From Microlunatus flavus (GTDB lineage Bacteria; Actinomycetota; Actinomycetes; Propionibacteriales; Propionibacteriaceae): a stretch of 64,000 bases of DNA. Positions 50,188 through 58,582 of this stretch are shown piece by piece. Numbering within the stretch: the first letter of the stretch is position 1; each line of letters opens with the position of its first letter. The notes below the pieces were generated by a model. It was given only the letters and a program-made list of their open reading frames with translations, made no database searches and was not told where the DNA came from. A program made the position numbers and the translations under genes. The stretch covers positions 186,001-250,000 of the forward strand of contig NZ_FOFA01000001.1 of the NCBI RefSeq assembly GCF_900110855.1, read 5' to 3'.

Positions 50188-51345
50188 TCAGAGGGTCGAG
50201 GCGAAGGGGTCGAAGTCGTCGGCCACCAGCGGCACGCGGTCGACCCGGCTCTCGACGTCGACGACCCGGCCCTCGCGGACGGAGTCCTCGATCGCGAGGA
50301 GCGTGTCGAGCACGTGGTACGCGAGGTCGCCGGACGCGAGCGGGCGGCCGCCCGTCCGGGCGGCACGGGCGAGGTCGAGGACCCCGAGCCCGCGCTCGGC
50401 GTACACGCCCTTGACCTCGACGTCCTCCCAGGTCTGCGGGGCCGAGTTGACCTCGCGCACCTCCTCGGGGGTGGTGGCGTTGCCGAGCACCGGACCGCGG
50501 GCGATCCGGACCTCGCCGGTGAAGCGGTTCGGGTCCGGGACGACGAGCGTGCCCTCCGTCCCGGTGATCTCCACGACCCCCTGGCGCTTGAGCGGGGACT
50601 CGAAGCTGAAGAGGCTCTGGCTGACGCCGCCGTCGACGTAGGAGGCGATGGCCGACACGAAGGTCGGGACCGTGACGTCGAAGGTCTGACCCGTGCGCGG
50701 GCCCACCTGCACGGAGCGCTGGCCGCGCCCGATGCCGCCGAAGGCGGCGATGCTGCCCACCGAGCCGAAGACCTGCACCAGGGTGGTCAGGTAGTACGGG
50801 CCCATGTCCAGGACTGGGCCGCCGCCGGGGGCGAAGTAGAAGTCGGGGTTCGGGTGGAAGATGTCCGGCCCCGCGTACTGCATGACGGTCTGGGCCGACA
50901 GGGGCTCGCCGATGTCGCCGCGGGCGATCGCCCGGCGGGCGCTCTGGACGCCCGGGCCGAGGACGGTGTCGGGCGCGCAGCCGACGAGGACGCCCGCCGC
51001 CGCGGCCTGCGCCAGCAGCTCGCGCCCGCTCTCGCGGTCGGTGCTGATCGGCTTCTCCGACCAGACGTGCTTGCCGGCGGCGACCGCGCGGCTCGCCACC
51101 TCGGCGTGGAACGCGGGCAGGGTCAGGTTGACGACGAGCTCCACCTCGGGGTGCGCCAGCACCTCGTCGGGGCTGCCCCAGGTCGGGATCCCGAACCGTT
51201 CGGCCTGGGCGCGCGCGACCTCGGTGTTGAGGTCGCCGAGGGCGACCACCTTCACGTCCGGGAACCGGGTCAGGTTCTCCAGGTAGGTCGTGCTGATCAT
51301 GCCGGTGCCGATGAACCCGACGCCGACGGGACCGCTGGAAGCCAT
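50188..51345 (-). CDS. Gfo/Idh/MocA-family NAD(P)-dependent sugar oxidoreductase
   Basis: 385 aa from ATG 51345 with GAGGAG upstream. Rossmann GFIGTGMISTTYLENL (about 10-25), the catalytic-region EKPISTDRESG near 97-107 and GPVLDMGPYYLTTL near 178-191. The family oxidises sugars, inositols or their derivatives. It is followed by a TIM-barrel isomerase in the same operon and is divergent from a TetR gene. A clear promoter (TTGCAT - 18 nt - TAGTAT on the minus strand) drives it. Confidence 0.87.
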   Translation of the reverse strand: MASSGPVGVGFIGTGMISTTYLENLTRFPDVKVVALGDLNTEVARAQAERFGIPTWGSPDEVLAHPEVELVVNLTLPAFHAEVASRAVAAGKHVWSEKPISTDRESGRELLAQAAAAGVLVGCAPDTVLGPGVQSARRAIARGDIGEPLSAQTVMQYAGPDIFHPNPDFYFAPGGGPVLDMGPYYLTTLVQVFGSVGSIAAFGGIGRGQRSVQVGPRTGQTFDVTVPTFVSAIASYVDGGVSQSLFSFESPLKRQGVVEITGTEGTLVVPDPNRFTGEVRIARGPVLGNATTPEEVREVNSAPQTWEDVEVKGVYAERGLGVLDLARAARTGGRPLASGDLAYHVLDTLLAIEDSVREGRVVDVESRVDRVPLVADDFDPFASTL

Positions 51346-51393
51346 CGTTCTCCTCGTCCGCTGCACGGCCGCCCTGGCCGTCGCTTCCCACGA

Positions 51394-51423
51394 ATACTAA
51401 CCACCTGCTAATTTTTCATGCAA
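51394..51423 (-). promoter_or_regulatory. Promoter of the oxidoreductase-isomerase operon
   Basis: Minus strand: TTGCAT (51423-51418), 18-nt spacer, TAGTAT (51399-51394), in an AT-rich patch. Within the spacer lie TTAGCAGG and GGTTAGTA half-sites that could bind the divergent TetR protein. Confidence 0.6.
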
Positions 51424-51445
51424 CGCGGGGTCGAGGGGGTGAGCG

Positions 51446-52099
51446 GTGACGGTCGGACCGGGTACGACCTCGGACGGACGGGTGGAGCAGCAGGGCGTCG
51501 TGCGCCCCGGGCGAGGCCCGTACCGCAAGGGGGTCGAGCGCCGCTCGGCCATCGTCCGCTCGGCGACGCAGGTGTTCGCCGAGCGCGGCTACCACGGTGC
51601 CTCGCTGCGCACCATCGGCGAGCGCGTCGGGGTCTCCTCGGCCTCCCTGGTGCAGTACTTCGGCACCAAGGAGGGCCTGCTCGCCGCGGTGCTGGAGGAG
51701 TGGGCCCGCGAGAGCCGCCCGGCCGGGATCGACGGGCTGCGCGGGCTCGACTGGATCCGCAGCATGCGCGAGGCCATGCTCTTCAACGCCGACCACCCCG
51801 GCCTGATCGAGCTGTTCCTCACGCTCACGGCCGAGGCCACGAGCCCCGACCACCCGGCCCGGCCCTTCGTCCAGCAGCGCTACGCCGCGGTCGTCGCCGA
51901 GCACGTCGTGCACCTGCGGGAGGCGGTCGCGGACGGGGAGGTCGCGGCCATGGGCGACGCCCAGCTACGGCAGGAGGCCCGGCTGTTCGTCGCCGCGATG
52001 GACGGCATCGAGCTGCAGTGGCTGCTCGACCCGGCGGTCGACCTCCTCGAGCTCTTCGACCGGCTGCTCGCTCAGACGCTGAGCCGCTGGGCGCCGTGA
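51446..52099 (+). CDS. TetR/AcrR-family regulator
   Basis: 217 aa. The HTH lies at about 33-80 (RSAIVRSATQVFAERGYHGASLRTIGERVGVSSASLVQYFGTKEGLL), after a 30-residue flexible N-terminus. The C-terminal ligand domain is all-helical. GTG with GAGGGGG upstream. Divergent from the Gfo/Idh-type operon, it is the likely regulator of those genes. Its stop overlaps the DUF1990 start (GTGA). Confidence 0.87.
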   Translation: MTVGPGTTSDGRVEQQGVVRPGRGPYRKGVERRSAIVRSATQVFAERGYHGASLRTIGERVGVSSASLVQYFGTKEGLLAAVLEEWARESRPAGIDGLRGLDWIRSMREAMLFNADHPGLIELFLTLTAEATSPDHPARPFVQQRYAAVVAEHVVHLREAVADGEVAAMGDAQLRQEARLFVAAMDGIELQWLLDPAVDLLELFDRLLAQTLSRWAP

Positions 52100-52620
52100 G
52101 CCGCGCGCGGGACCTCCGGTCGCTGGGAGCGCTGCGGCTCACCTACCCCGAGGTCGGGGCCACGGCCGATCCCCTGCCACCGGGGTACCACCATCTCGAC
52201 GTCCGCCGGACCGTCGGCCAGGGACGCGCGTGGTTCGACGTCGCGACCGCACGGCTGCTGGCCTGGGAGGTTCAGCGTCGGGCCGGCGTCCGCGTCACGG
52301 CCGCGGGCGACGTCGCGCTCGGCGCCCGGGCGGTGCTCACCCTCGGCGTCGGGCCGGTCCTCGTCCGCGCCCCGGTCGAGGTCGTCGCCCTGACCCGCGA
52401 GGCGGAGCGGGTCGGCTTCGCGTACGGGACGCTCGAGGGCCACCCGGAGCGAGGCGAGGAGCGCTTCGAGGTGACGCTGGTGGGTGACGTCGTCGAGGCG
52501 CGCATTCGGGCGTTCTCCGTGCCGGGGCGCTGGTTCACCCGGCTGGCCGGACCCGTGGGACGCGGCCTGCAGCAGCGGATGACGGAGCGCTACCTCGCCG
52601 CCCTCACCGCGCCGCACTGA
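52096..52620 (+). CDS. DUF1990 family protein
   Basis: 174 aa, starting at a GTG that overlaps the TetR stop. It shows the DUF1990 pattern: LTYPEVGATADPLPPGYHHL near 15-34, GRAWFDVATARLLAWEVQRRAGV and a FAYGTLEGHPERGEERF strand near 110-126. The fold is expected to be START-like. Function unknown; translational coupling with the TetR gene suggests joint expression. Confidence 0.82.
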   Translation: MSRARDLRSLGALRLTYPEVGATADPLPPGYHHLDVRRTVGQGRAWFDVATARLLAWEVQRRAGVRVTAAGDVALGARAVLTLGVGPVLVRAPVEVVALTREAERVGFAYGTLEGHPERGEERFEVTLVGDVVEARIRAFSVPGRWFTRLAGPVGRGLQQRMTERYLAALTAPH

Positions 52621-52653
52621 CCCGCTGGCGACGGCCGCGCCCGGCGTCCCGGC

Positions 52654-53541
52654 TCAGCGGTGGGCGGCGAGGTGCGCCAGCACGAGGTCGGCCACGGCGT
52701 CCGGCGCCTCCCGCTGCGGGAAGTGCCCGACGCCGTCGAGCACGACGCGCCGGTAGGCGTCGAAGTGGTCCTCGAGCCCCTCGGACTCCGACGGCGGGTC
52801 GCACGTGTCCGCGGCGCCCTGCACCATCAGCGTCGGCACCGTCAGGTGGTCGACCTGCGCGACCCGGCGGCGCAGGTCGTCGTGGCGGGGGTCGACCGGC
52901 TCGTCGGCGAGGAAGCGCGAGAGGTAGCCGTTGAGCGTCGTGGCCGGCCAGTCCGGGTGCCGGAACGCGGCGTCCGCCGTCGCCTCGAGCTCGGCCTCGT
53001 CCCACCAGCCCGGCGGGCTCCACGTCTCCCACTGCCGGCGCGCGAAGCCGACGGGGTCCTCCCGCACGGCCTGCGCGCCCGCGTCGACGTACATCAGCCA
53101 CTGGTACCAGAAGTTCTGCGCCTGGGCCCACGACGGGAAGCGGAACTCGCCGCGCGGCTGGTACGCCAGCGCGAGCCCGGCGATGCTGCTCAGCCGCTCG
53201 GGCACGAGCGCGGCGAGCACGTACGCGACCCGTGCACCCCAGTCGTGCCCGACGACCGCGAACCGATCGAGCCCGAGGCCGTCGGCGAGGTCGAGCACGT
53301 CGGCCGCGAGCGCGTACGCCGTGGCGTCGCGCACCGTCTCCGCCGACCGGAAGCGGGTGCCCCCGGTGCCCCGCCAGTCGGGCAGCAGCACCCGGTGCCC
53401 CACGTCGGTCAGCCGGCGCGCCACCGGCGCCCAACCGCGGGCGGCGTCCGGCCACCCGTGCAGCAGGAGCACCGGGTCGCCGTCGCGCGGGCCCTCGTCG
53501 GCGTACGCGAGCTCGAGCGCGGCGGTGGTGAGCGTGGGCAC
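52654..53541 (-). CDS. Alpha/beta hydrolase (epoxide-hydrolase/haloalkane-dehalogenase-like)
   Basis: 295 aa. Oxyanion HGWPDAARGW (near 28-37), nucleophile elbow VVGHDWGARVAY (Asp nucleophile near 103) and catalytic His in GVGHFPQREAP near 270. An Asp nucleophile in GHDWG is typical of epoxide hydrolases and dehalogenases rather than esterases. TACGCT ends six nt before the GTG at 53541, so the message is probably leaderless. Substrate unknown. It is divergent from an SDR gene. Confidence 0.86.
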   Translation of the reverse strand: MPTLTTAALELAYADEGPRDGDPVLLLHGWPDAARGWAPVARRLTDVGHRVLLPDWRGTGGTRFRSAETVRDATAYALAADVLDLADGLGLDRFAVVGHDWGARVAYVLAALVPERLSSIAGLALAYQPRGEFRFPSWAQAQNFWYQWLMYVDAGAQAVREDPVGFARRQWETWSPPGWWDEAELEATADAAFRHPDWPATTLNGYLSRFLADEPVDPRHDDLRRRVAQVDHLTVPTLMVQGAADTCDPPSESEGLEDHFDAYRRVVLDGVGHFPQREAPDAVADLVLAHLAAHR

Positions 53542-53595
53542 GCGCGGAGCGTAGCCGCGCACCGGGCCCGAGGGCCCCGGTGGTGGGATGGGCCG

Positions 53596-54381
53596 GTGCC
53601 CGTGCCCGACGTCCCCGCCCTGTTCGACCTGACCGGGACGGTCGTGCTCGTGACCGGCTCCAGCCGCGGCATCGGGCGCGCGCTCGCCGAGGGGCTGGCC
53701 GGGGCGGGGGCGACGGTCGTCCTCAACGGTCGCGACCCCGAGCGGCTGGCGCGGACCCGCGACGAGCTGGCCGCCGAGCTCGGGGAAGGCCGGGTGCACG
53801 CGTACGGGTTCGACGTCACCGACGCCGACCAGGTCGAGCGCGCCGTCGCCGCGGTGGAGGCCGAGGTGGGCCCGGTCGGGGTGCTGGTCAACAACGCCGG
53901 CGTGCAGCACCGCGTGCCGCTGGTCGACCTCGACGTCGCCGACTGGCGCCGGGTCGTCGAGACCGACCTGACCAGCGCCTTCCTCGTCGGCCGTGCCGTC
54001 GCGCGGAGCATGATCAGCAGGGGGCGCGGCAAGATCATCAACGTCGCGTCGGTGCAGTCCGACCTCGCGCGGCCCGGCATCGCCCCGTACACGGCGGCCA
54101 AGGGCGGGCTGCGCACGCTGACCCGCGCGATGGCCGCCGAGTGGGCCGGCTCGGGCGTGCACGTCAACGCGCTCGCGCCCGGCTACCTGGCGACGGAGAT
54201 GACCCAGGCGCTCGTCGACGACGAGCAGTTCACCCAGTGGGTCGTCGGCCGCACCCCGGCCCGGCGCTGGGGCACGACCGCCGACCTCGTCGGACCCGCG
54301 GTCTGGCTCGCGTCCCCCGCCTCCGACTTCGTCGACGGGCAGACGGTGTTCGTCGACGGCGGGATGACGGTCGTCGTCTGA
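53596..54381 (+). CDS. SDR-family oxidoreductase (gluconate 5-dehydrogenase-like)
   Basis: 261 aa. Cofactor motif TGSSRGIGRALAEGLAGAGA (20-39), NNAG near 94-97, catalytic Ser in INVASVQS and Tyr-x3-Lys in YTAAKGG near 157-163, and a C-terminal VFVDGGMTVVV. NADP or NAD sugar-acid or polyol dehydrogenases of the Gno type are the closest pattern. It starts at GTG 53596; GTG 53602 is an alternative. Confidence 0.85.
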   Translation: MPVPDVPALFDLTGTVVLVTGSSRGIGRALAEGLAGAGATVVLNGRDPERLARTRDELAAELGEGRVHAYGFDVTDADQVERAVAAVEAEVGPVGVLVNNAGVQHRVPLVDLDVADWRRVVETDLTSAFLVGRAVARSMISRGRGKIINVASVQSDLARPGIAPYTAAKGGLRTLTRAMAAEWAGSGVHVNALAPGYLATEMTQALVDDEQFTQWVVGRTPARRWGTTADLVGPAVWLASPASDFVDGQTVFVDGGMTVVV

Positions 54382-54426
54382 GCCCCCGCCCTCCGTCCGC
54401 CAGCCACTTGCCGCTCACCGGGTGGC

Positions 54427-54492
54427 GTCTGCTCGATCTTGCCAAGTCTGCGCGCTTCGCAAGGCGCGCAGGCTCGAGAAGGTCGAGCAGAC
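54427..54492. terminator. Large imperfect hairpin between convergent genes
   Basis: Arms beginning GTCTGCTCGA at 54427 and ending TCGAGCAGAC at 54492 pair over about 27 bp with a few mismatches, closed by a TTCGCA-type loop near 54456. It lies between the SDR stop and the convergent epimerase stop. Confidence 0.65.
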
Positions 54493-54508
54493 GTCGGGCA
54501 GACCGCCC

Positions 54509-55387
54509 TCAGGCCTGCGGGGTGAAGTAGGCCTCGTCCAGGTCCTGCAGGAGGCCCGGCCCGGTCGGCTCCCAGCCGAGCAGCTCGCTGGTCAGGGCGT
54601 GCGACGCACGGACGTCCATCGCGAACATCCGCGCCATCCAGCCGAAGTGCTCCTCCGCCGCCGCGCCGGGCTCGACGGCGGTGACGGGCAGGCCGAGGTG
54701 GCGGCCGATGGCCTCGGCGATCGCGCGCGTCTCGACGCCCTCCTCCGCGGTCGCGTGCAGCGTCGATCCCGCGGGCGCCGACTCGACGGCCAGCCGGAAC
54801 AACCGGGCGGCGTCGGAGCGGTGGACGGCCGGCCAGGTGTTGCGCCCGTCCCCGATCGTCGCGGAGACGCCCTGCCGCTGCGCGATGCCGATCAGCGCGG
54901 GCACGAACCCGTGGTCACCGGCCCCGTGCACCGTGGGCGCCAGCCGTACGGCGGACGCCCGCACCCCGCGCCCGGCGAAGGCGAGGGCGGTGGCCCGGTG
55001 CGCCTGGGCGGGTTCGTCGCGCTCGGTGACGACCCGGCCCGCGGGCAGCCCGAGGACGCCCGACGCGGTGACGAGGGCCTTGCCCGTGCCCTCCAGCGCC
55101 TCGGCCATCGCGGTGATCGCGGTCGCGTCGGTGACGCCGGCGGCGGCGAAGTTCGCGAAGTCGTGGACGAAGCCGAGGTGGATGGTCCCGTCGGCCTCGC
55201 TCGCCCCGCGCCGGAGCACGTCGAGGTCGGCCAGCTCGCCGCGCAGGACGTCCGCGCCGGCGGCGGCCAGCCGTTCGGCCGAAGCGTCAGAGCGCGCGAG
55301 GCCCACCACGGTGTGCCCCGCGCCGAGCAGCTCGGGGACGACCGCCGAGCCGATGAAGCCGGACCCGCCGGTGACGAAGACGTGCAT
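54509..55387 (-). CDS. NAD-dependent epimerase/dehydratase-like extended SDR
   Basis: 292 aa, ATG with AGGAGG upstream. N-terminal VTGGSGFIGSAVVPELLGAGH (5-25) is the NADP-binding motif; ARSDASAERL follows at strand 2. The usual YxxxK catalytic pair is not obvious, so it may act as an atypical SDR reductase (NmrA/flavonoid-reductase side). It is divergent from a TetR gene with a palindromic operator between them and is almost certainly its target. Confidence 0.83.
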   Translation of the reverse strand: MHVFVTGGSGFIGSAVVPELLGAGHTVVGLARSDASAERLAAAGADVLRGELADLDVLRRGASEADGTIHLGFVHDFANFAAAGVTDATAITAMAEALEGTGKALVTASGVLGLPAGRVVTERDEPAQAHRATALAFAGRGVRASAVRLAPTVHGAGDHGFVPALIGIAQRQGVSATIGDGRNTWPAVHRSDAARLFRLAVESAPAGSTLHATAEEGVETRAIAEAIGRHLGLPVTAVEPGAAAEEHFGWMARMFAMDVRASHALTSELLGWEPTGPGLLQDLDEAYFTPQA

Positions 55388-55399
55388 GGTTCCTCCTCG

Positions 55400-55446
55400 A
55401 TGTCAGTGACTGACATGAGCGTAGCACCGTGATGTCAGTAGCTGTC
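55400..55446. promoter_or_regulatory. TetR operator: perfect 17-bp palindrome plus a second imperfect site
   Basis: ATGTCAGTGACTGACAT at 55400-55416 is a perfect palindrome about a central G. A second ATGTCAGT half-site at 55432 with a degraded right arm follows. The first covers the region just upstream of the epimerase start; the second abuts the -10 (TAGGAT, 55453-55458) of the TetR gene. Confidence 0.8.
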
Positions 55447-55464
55447 GTCGCCTAGGATCGCCTC

Positions 55465-56025
55465 ATGGGTCGCTGGCAGCCGGACGCACGGAGCCGGCTC
55501 ACGCAGGCCGGGTTGGCGCTGTTCGAGGAGCGCGGCTACGACGCCACGACCGTCGCCGACATCGCCGCGGCCGCCGGGCTCACCGAGCGCACCTTCTTCC
55601 GCCACTTCAGCGATAAGCGCGAGGTCCTCTTCGACGGGTCCGTGGCGCTGGCCCAGGCCATGGTCGAGGCCGTCGAAGATGCCCCGCCCGAGGCCTCGCC
55701 GCAGGAGGCCGTCCGGGCCGGGCTCGGGGCGAGCGCGGCGTTCTTCGCGGACCGCCGCGCGCACGCCGGCCGTCGCCAGGCCGTGCTCGCGGACAACCCC
55801 GTGCTGCTCGAGCGCGAGCTGATGAAGCTGGCGACGCTGACCGACGCGCTCCGGGGTGCCCTCCGGGTGCGCGGCGTCGACGAGGCGACCGCCACGCTCG
55901 CCGCCGAGGTCGGGGTGCTCGTGTTCCGGGTCGGCTTCACCCGCTGGCTCGAGGAGGACCGCCCGCTCACGGAGCTGTTCGACGAGACGTACGCCGCGGT
56001 GCAGGCCGCCACCACCGGAGCCTGA
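55465..56025 (+). CDS. TetR-family regulator
   Basis: 186 aa. HTH at about 8-55 (RSRLTQAGLALFEERGYDATTVADIAAAAGLTERTFFRHF). Leaderless start: TAGGAT ends six nt before the ATG. The divergent SDR and the shared palindromic sites point to local repression of both genes. Ligand unknown. Confidence 0.9.
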   Translation: MGRWQPDARSRLTQAGLALFEERGYDATTVADIAAAAGLTERTFFRHFSDKREVLFDGSVALAQAMVEAVEDAPPEASPQEAVRAGLGASAAFFADRRAHAGRRQAVLADNPVLLERELMKLATLTDALRGALRVRGVDEATATLAAEVGVLVFRVGFTRWLEEDRPLTELFDETYAAVQAATTGA

Positions 56026-56046
56026 CCCCTCCGGTCGGGCGCGACC

Positions 56047-56766
56047 TCAGGCTCGCGGAACCGCCCAGTCGGGCTCGCCCCTGCTCGCGGCCGCTGCGGC
56101 GACCAGCGCCGCCGCCGTGACGGCGACCACCGCCACGAGGGCTGCCGGCACACCCTCGCCGAGGACCAGGAGGGCGCCGACCAGGGCGCCGACCAGCATG
56201 CTCACGACGGCGACGACGCGTCGGGCCGCCGTGGCGAGGTCACCCCGGCGGAGGTCGGCGCCGATGCCGGTCAGGGTCATGGTGAGGACGGTCGTGGTCA
56301 TGTCCGGCACGGCGAGGTGGCGCACCACCGAGTTCTGGACGCCGAGGGGGAACGCCGCCACCCCCAGCACGGCCAGCTGCACCGCGAGGTCCGCCAGGTC
56401 GGGGGTGATGCCCAGCGCGACCAGGAACAGCAGGAGCTGCGCGAGCAGCGCGTTGCGCAGGAGCCGCCCCCGGTGGCCGGCGAAGCGGCCGATGAGGAAC
56501 CCTCCCACCGCAGCACCCAGCAGGAACGTCACCAGGGCGACGACCGAGCCGAGGAGCGAGAAGCCCGGGGCCCCGGCGAGGGCGAACCCGATGAAGACGA
56601 CGTTGCCCGTCATGTTCGCCACGAAGACCCGCCCGAGCCGCAGGATGCTGATCGCGTCGACCAGCCCGGTGCCCAGCGTGAGCAGCAGCAGGATCGCGGG
56701 GAGCGGTCCGTGGCGAGGGTGCCCCGTCCAGCTCGCGAGCGTCGGTCGCGACGTCGACCCAGGCAC
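56047..56766 (-). CDS. DUF1275 (YoaK-like) membrane protein
   Basis: 239 aa with about six transmembrane helices. The family signature GLVDAISILRLGRVFVANMTGNVVFIGFAL (about 34-63) and NSVVRHLAVPDMTTTVLTMTLTG (near 143-165) are clear. Function not established for the family; often annotated as a YoaK-type transporter-like protein. It lies alone, convergent with the TetR gene. Confidence 0.85.
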   Translation of the reverse strand: MPGSTSRPTLASWTGHPRHGPLPAILLLLTLGTGLVDAISILRLGRVFVANMTGNVVFIGFALAGAPGFSLLGSVVALVTFLLGAAVGGFLIGRFAGHRGRLLRNALLAQLLLFLVALGITPDLADLAVQLAVLGVAAFPLGVQNSVVRHLAVPDMTTTVLTMTLTGIGADLRRGDLATAARRVVAVVSMLVGALVGALLVLGEGVPAALVAVVAVTAAALVAAAAASRGEPDWAVPRA

Positions 56767-56907
56767 CGGTGCGACCCTCCTCGTCCTGAGCGAACCCTCT
56801 GCCCCAGGAACCTACGACGAGGGCCACGGGCCGTGGGCGCCGGCTCCTCGGTGGCCGGCAGGAGCAGATCAGGGTTGGATCCGGCCGCCGGCCGGAGCCG
56901 GCGCCGC

Positions 56908-57387
56908 TCAGCTCCAGGCGCGGTGCGTGGGCGCGTCGGCGGGCGCGTCGAGCTGGGCCATCAGGCCGGCGAAGTCCTCGAGGTGCCAGGTGGCGACGAT
57001 CTTGCCGTCGCGGACCTGGTGGACGTCCATGGTGCGCATCTCGATGCGCCGGCCGGTGGGCTGGACGCCCACGAACGCGCCCTGGTGGGTGCCGCTGACG
57101 GTGTTGCGGACGGCGACCTTGTCGCCCTGGACGATGACGTCCTCGTGGGTGACGGCGTAGTCGGGCATGGCGTGGCGGAACGCGGCGATCTGGCCGGCCA
57201 TCCCGCCGGGTCCCTGCTCCTGCCCGGGGGCGAGGGGGACGTCGATCCACTCGGGCGCGAGGACCTCGTCGTACGCGCTGGTGTCGCCGGTGCGGAAGGG
57301 CTCGTAGAAGCGGCGGACGACCGCGGCGACGGTCGCGTCGTCCGTGGTGGCGGTGGTCGGGTCGGCCTGCTGGTCGGGCGTGCTCAT
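56908..57387 (-). CDS. SnoaL-like / ester cyclase family protein
   Basis: 159 aa from ATG 57387. NTF2-like fold: VVRRFYEPFRTGDTSAYDEVLAPEWIDV at the N-terminus, FRHAMPDYAVTHEDVIVQGDKVAVRNTVSGTH in the core and IVATWHLEDFAGLM at the end, the usual SnoaL/ester-cyclase layout. The reaction is unknown. It follows the DUF4267 gene in one operon controlled from the divergent TetR region. Confidence 0.82.
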   Translation of the reverse strand: MSTPDQQADPTTATTDDATVAAVVRRFYEPFRTGDTSAYDEVLAPEWIDVPLAPGQEQGPGGMAGQIAAFRHAMPDYAVTHEDVIVQGDKVAVRNTVSGTHQGAFVGVQPTGRRIEMRTMDVHQVRDGKIVATWHLEDFAGLMAQLDAPADAPTHRAWS

Positions 57388-57467
57388 GGTCGTGTCCTTC
57401 CGCTCGGTGGGTGCGGGGCGGGGCAGCGCGGTGGGTGTGGTGCGGGGCGGAAGGAGCGAGCGGCTGG

Positions 57468-57830
57468 TCAGCCCAGGGCGAGGACGAGGCCGGCGACGAC
57501 GAGGACGAGCGCGGTCGAGGCGTGGACGCTGAGCGCGTGCCGGAGGGTGCCGCCGTTGGTGACGACGATGATCGCGTCGCCGACCGGGGTGATCGTGGCG
57601 GCCAGGAGCGCCCAGCCGAACACGTGCGGTCCGCCGGCGGCGAGGACCACCAGGGGCACGATGCCGGAGGTGATGTCGCGGACGCCCTTGGTGCTGGTGA
57701 AGGCGCGGGGCCGGTCCTGCGGGACGCCGAAGCCGGCGGTGGCGACCGCGGGCGCGATGAGGAAACGGGCGCCGATGAAGAGGATGAAGAGGCAGCCGGC
57801 GATGGCGACGACGAGTGCGGCGATGGACAT
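57468..57830 (-). CDS. DUF4267 membrane protein
   Basis: 120 aa from ATG 57830 (AAGG upstream). Four hydrophobic segments; the motif GFGVPQDRPRAFTSTKGVRDITSGIV (about 33-58) is the DUF4267 core. Function unknown. It is the first gene of an operon with the SnoaL-like gene and is divergent from a TetR regulator with palindromic sites between. Confidence 0.82.
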   Translation of the reverse strand: MSIAALVVAIAGCLFILFIGARFLIAPAVATAGFGVPQDRPRAFTSTKGVRDITSGIVPLVVLAAGGPHVFGWALLAATITPVGDAIIVVTNGGTLRHALSVHASTALVLVVAGLVLALG

Positions 57831-57855
57831 CTGGGGAACCTTCCAAGGTTGTCTA

Positions 57856-57911
57856 ACAACGTTGTGTAACGACGCTAGCACACGATGTCGTCGGTTCGCT
57901 AGCGTCGTTAC
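57856..57911. promoter_or_regulatory. Operator region between DUF4267 operon and TetR gene
   Basis: A perfect 10-bp palindrome ACAACGTTGT (57856-57865) is followed by a perfect 14-bp inverted repeat GTAACGACGCTAGC (57866-57879) / GCTAGCGTCGTTAC (57898-57911). The right arm ends 10 nt before the -10 TAGGTT of the TetR gene. TetR binding is inferred. Confidence 0.75.
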
Positions 57912-57934
57912 GTACTTCTGCTAGGTTGCGGGTC

Positions 57935-58486
57935 GTGGCTCCTCGACCCGCTCCGGACCTCGACCTGCGGCGGGACCGGATCACGGGCGCCGCGCGGAGG
58001 GTGGCGGAGGCCGAGGGGTGGGAGGCGGTCACCATGCGGCGGCTCGCCGCCGAGCTCGGCGTGACCCAGCCTGTCCTCTACTCCGCCTTCCCCGCGGGCC
58101 GGCAGGCGCTGCTCGACGCCGTGGCCCTGGCCGGGTTCAGCGCGATCGCGGACGCCCTGGAGGCCGTCGAGGCCGAGCCGCGCGCCCGGATGCGCGCCTA
58201 CCTCGACTTCGCCCGGAGCAACCCACGCGTGTACGACGCGATGTTCTCCATGCCGACCGGCATGGCCTTCGGGACCGGCGACGGCCCCGAACCGCTCCGC
58301 CGTGCCTTCGCTGCCGTCCAGGCCGCCGTGGCCGATCGCGACGAGGTCGAGGCCGAGGTCGTCTGGGCCACCCTGCACGGGCTCGCCGCCCTCGAGATCA
58401 GCCGGCGCCTGCCGGCGGTCCGGGCCGAGGCCCGCCTGGAGCGCGCGGGCACGATGATCACGGAACGCCGGTCGACGGCGACCTGA
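57935..58486 (+). CDS. TetR-family regulator
   Basis: 183 aa from GTG 57935. HTH at about 11-55 (RDRITGAARRVAEAEGWEAVTMRRLAAELGVTQPVLYSAF), with a TetR_C-like helical domain. TAGGTT ends seven nt before the GTG, so it is probably leaderless; a TTG nine nt upstream is less likely. It is divergent from the DUF4267-SnoaL operon, its probable target. Confidence 0.88.
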   Translation: MAPRPAPDLDLRRDRITGAARRVAEAEGWEAVTMRRLAAELGVTQPVLYSAFPAGRQALLDAVALAGFSAIADALEAVEAEPRARMRAYLDFARSNPRVYDAMFSMPTGMAFGTGDGPEPLRRAFAAVQAAVADRDEVEAEVVWATLHGLAALEISRRLPAVRAEARLERAGTMITERRSTAT

Positions 58487-58582
58487 GCGGCACGTGGCCG
58501 CCGGAGCGGTCCTCGAGGCCACCGTCCGCCTGGACGACCGGGGCCGTACGTTCCTCGGGACCGATCCGTCGCAGGAGGAACG

